A stretch of DNA of 64,000 nt. Source: Caldicellulosiruptor morganii. GTDB lineage: Bacteria; Bacillota; Thermoanaerobacteria; Caldicellulosiruptorales; Caldicellulosiruptoraceae. The stretch covers positions 1,694,001-1,758,000 of the forward strand of contig NZ_CP113865.1 in NCBI RefSeq assembly GCF_026810225.1. Reading direction: 5' to 3'. The notes under the pieces were generated by a model. That model was not told the origin of the DNA, did no database searches, and saw only the letters and a program-made list of their open reading frames with translations. The translations under genes were made by a program, and so were the position numbers. Shown here in pieces: positions 62,287 to 64,000 of the stretch (the first letter of the stretch is position 1; every line of letters begins with the position of its first letter).

Positions 62287-62904
62287 ATGATAAGATGTGC
62301 AAAATTTTCCGACCTGCCTCAGGTTGCTGAGATTTTCAGAGAAGCCTTCAGTGATAGCATAAATTTCTATTTTAACAACAAGATTAAAAATTCTGCTATT
62401 GAAGATATATTCAAAGTAGTTCTTCTTGCCGAACCGCATGGTTTTCTGGTATATGAAGATAGAGAAAATAAGAAAATTGCCGGATACATTTGTGTGGTAA
62501 AGGATATTAAAAAGGTATGGTTAGCAGCTATTTTGTCTCTATCGGTTTTTAAATGGGCAATCAAATGGATGTTAGGGCTTTATGGATTTGGCGTAAAACC
62601 CATCTGGAAGATTCTTTCTAACAAGCTTGATTTTTTTAAGTTCCAGACAAAATACGCAGGTGGTATCAGTGCTCAAATTCTTTCAATAGGCACACGCAAA
62701 TCATACAGAGGTAAAAACATTGGAACACAGCTTGTTGAGGCAGGGCTGAACTTTTTGAAATCAAGAGGTGTAAAACAGGTTAAATTGGAAGTAAGACCGG
62801 ATAATCTGCCAGCAATAAAGCTTTACAAAAAATTTGGCTTCTACCAGATAGGAATGTCACAGGACCCTCAGGGTAAGTGGATTGTCATGAAGAAAGATTT
62901 TTAG
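62287..62904 (+). CDS. GNAT-family N-acetyltransferase
   Basis: 205 residues. MIRCAKFSDLPQVAEIFREAF at the start and the acetyl-CoA-binding RKSYRGKNIGTQLVEAGL with LEVRPDNLPAIKLYKKFGF. An insert in the middle (about 85-125) is hydrophobic and may contact the membrane or substrate. The acceptor is unknown. RBS AAGGTGAGG. Confidence 0.88.
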   Translation: MIRCAKFSDLPQVAEIFREAFSDSINFYFNNKIKNSAIEDIFKVVLLAEPHGFLVYEDRENKKIAGYICVVKDIKKVWLAAILSLSVFKWAIKWMLGLYGFGVKPIWKILSNKLDFFKFQTKYAGGISAQILSIGTRKSYRGKNIGTQLVEAGLNFLKSRGVKQVKLEVRPDNLPAIKLYKKFGFYQIGMSQDPQGKWIVMKKDF

Positions 62905-62911
62905 AAAAATT

Positions 62912-62953
62912 AAAAGGGGCTGTCCAAAAAGATAATTGAACAGTCCCCTTTTT
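62912..62953 (+). terminator. Terminator of the GNAT gene
   Basis: AAAAGGGGCTGT / ACAGTCCCCTTTTT hairpin with a T-run. The remaining 250 bases to the panD stop hold no gene or clear element. Confidence 0.75.
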
Positions 62954-63203
62954 ACAAGATAAAGTCTTTAACTTACTCAATTTTTTCTATATGTTGCGTA
63001 GTAAAATTTAAAATTTTGTTTTTAGACAGCATCCTAAAATAATATTTCACAACAGATTTGCATTGAAATCATCTAAACATTGTTATCACTTTTCCGGCCT
63101 TTTTTGTCATTTCAAATAGAATGCCAAACTTTTTAAAAACAAAAAGCCAAATTTATAAGTTCGCTGCTCAAACCCGCTATTTACATATTCTTTGAAAACT
63201 TTT

Positions 63204-63590
63204 TTAACACATACACTCCGACGCATTTTCTTTGTCCGATAGTTTTACAATCTTATTGTTTTCATCTACAAATACCACTTTAGGTCTATGGTTTTTATAC
63301 TCCTCCATTGTAATCAAACAATAAGCCATAATGATTACTTTATCTCCGACCTGCACCAAACGAGCAGCTGCACCATTTAAACAAATTGTTCCACTACCAG
63401 CTTCTCCTTTTATCACATATGTTTCAAATCTCTCTCCGTTGTTTATATTCACAACCTGAACCTTTTCATTTTCCAGTATTCCAGCTGCCTGCATAAGTTT
63501 TTCATCAATTGTAATACTCCCAACGTAGTTCAGATTGGCTTCTGTAACGGTTGCCCTGTGTATCTTGGATTTCAAAACTTCTATAAGCAT
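63204..63590 (-). CDS. panD: Aspartate 1-decarboxylase proenzyme
   Basis: 128 residues. Self-cleaves at Gly24-Ser25 (NYVGSITID) to create the pyruvoyl group; Lys9 ([11 protein letters not shown]) and the [19 protein letters not shown] segment are conserved. Makes beta-alanine for pantothenate and CoA. The terminal ECMC is unusual. Structured element copy B ends about 20 bases upstream of its start, so its translation or transcription may depend on that element. panB and panC are not in the window. Confidence 0.95.
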   Translation of the reverse strand: MLIEVLKSKIHRATVTEANLNYVGSITIDEKLMQAAGILENEKVQVVNINNGERFETYVIKGEAGSGTICLNGAAARLVQVGDKVIIMAYCLITMEEYKNHRPKVVFVDENNKIVKLSDKENASECMC

Positions 63591-63609
63591 TTTTGATCAA
63601 ACCTGGTCA

Positions 63610-63707
63610 TCTAAACTGTGCAAAACTGCACAAGCTTAGACGGCTGGGGTATTTGTAGTCCGCCCTTCAGACTTTCCCAGCCCCAGCAGGCGGTTTTTGG
63701 GAAAGTC
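63610..63707 (-). ncRNA. Pseudoknot-like structured element, copy B
   Basis: Stem GACTTTCCC (63670-63678) / GGGAAAGTC (63699-63707). The loop contains CCCCAGC (63681-63687), complementary to GCTGGGG (63643-63649), and GGCGG (63689-63693), complementary to CCGCC (63660-63664). A proximal hairpin has TCTAA/TTAGA and GTGCA/TGCAC arms (63610-63640). It matches copy A in design and in the shared unpaired positions, while the paired bases differ in a compensatory way. Confidence 0.6.
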
Positions 63708-63960
63708 ATAGCCCCTGCCTTTAAGTGGCAGGAACTCACGCCGATTTTCGGTCTCCCCACTTGCCCTGAAACCAATATCCGTTTCAGGACAGACATGTCT
63801 CGCAACACCCTGCCAGGGGAGAGCGGTGTTACCACCGCTACCCTGAGAACTCGCCAGAGATTGTAGCCTGTGCTACAACTACCTGCACTTGTTCCATCCA
63901 GAGGTGCAAATAGCCTCCCTGACTCACTCCCAGAGCTTTGTATCTTACGCATTACATATT
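63708..63960 (-). other. Densely hairpin-forming region at the window edge
   Basis: At least four perfect or near-perfect hairpins in a row: AGGCAGG-type (63715-63732), CTGAAAC/GTTTCAG (63766-63786), AGCGGTG/CACCGCT (63822-63839) and TTGTAGC/GCTACAA (63861-63878). A 125-residue frame on the minus strand (63611-63988) has no recognisable family and runs through the structured element, so I do not call it a gene. It could be the right end of an IS200/IS605-TnpB-type element (with a guide-RNA-like transcript) or another large structured RNA. The rest is outside the window. Confidence 0.4.
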
Positions 63961-64000
63961 CAATCTCTTTGATTTGCCTTTTTCTCAAGTTGGCATTTTT

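Noticed and set aside
63611-63988. 125-residue open frame on the minus strand
   Set aside because: It runs through perfect hairpins and the pseudoknot element, has no recognisable motif, and the frame is explained by GC-richer structured DNA.

Overview
The window is AT-rich Gram-positive DNA. Its gene content and protein style fit a thermophilic, plant-biomass-degrading Firmicute of the Caldicellulosiruptor type. That assignment is an inference from recognisable families: pyruvate:ferredoxin oxidoreductase, a GH67/UxuA/UxuB glucuronoxylan locus with an LplABC-type ABC importer, a YesM/YesN two-component pair, and the yybS-gdpP-rplI-dnaB core operon. No database search was possible. No CRISPR array, prophage or replication origin was seen.

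Layout. 1-5486: a left-truncated foldase gene, a DUF2273 membrane protein, decayed transposase remnants (1401-2245) and an MMPL/RND-type exporter. 5583-14211: a tandem array on the minus strand. It holds two copies of a secreted PPC-plus-Amidase_6 gene, each followed by three copies of an unrecognised 250-252-residue exported or membrane-anchored protein. The array is an approximately 4.3-kb direct duplication with mosaic paralogs, repeated terminator hairpins and a TTG microsatellite in the amidase promoter. It is the strongest candidate for an undescribed system. 14201-25165: housekeeping genes on the minus strand (pheA, yybS, gdpP, rplI, dnaB, ahcY, mtaD, murJ, tyrS), closely packed. 25348-28387: porCDAB. 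28625-30230: an IS110-family element with a folded non-coding left end that is a bridge-RNA candidate. 30506-32745: a TVP38-family membrane protein, serS and tRNA-Arg(CCT). 32759-34480: a hypothetical gene and two toxin-antitoxin modules (HicBA, YefM/YoeB type). 34603-37164: an ECF-type Co/Ni importer whose cbiM carries an in-frame stop.

37420-55167 is a glucuronoxylan-utilisation locus, all on the minus strand. In transcription order it has a sugar-binding protein, a URO-D-like gene broken by an in-frame stop, a second sugar-binding protein, two permeases, a sensor kinase, an AraC-type response regulator, GH67 alpha-glucuronidase, fructuronate reductase (uxuB), mannonate dehydratase (uxuA) and a GH2 glycosidase. 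The importer probably brings in (aldouronic) oligosaccharides. GH67 releases (methyl)glucuronate, and UxuB/UxuA carry fructuronate to 2-keto-3-deoxygluconate. Glucuronate isomerase (UxaC), KDG kinase and aldolase are not in the window. A good CcpA cre-like site lies in front of the GH67 gene.

55467-59776 is a plus-strand aromatic amino-acid operon (hisC-like aminotransferase, aroF, tyrA, aroA). 59815-63590 holds a TIM-barrel epimerase-like gene, a MazG-like protein, a DUF4364 protein, two tRNAs, a GNAT acetyltransferase and panD. The right end (63606-63960) is a densely folded non-coding region. Its terminal pseudoknot module has a second copy, with compensatory stem changes, directly upstream of the GH2 gene at 39870-39983.
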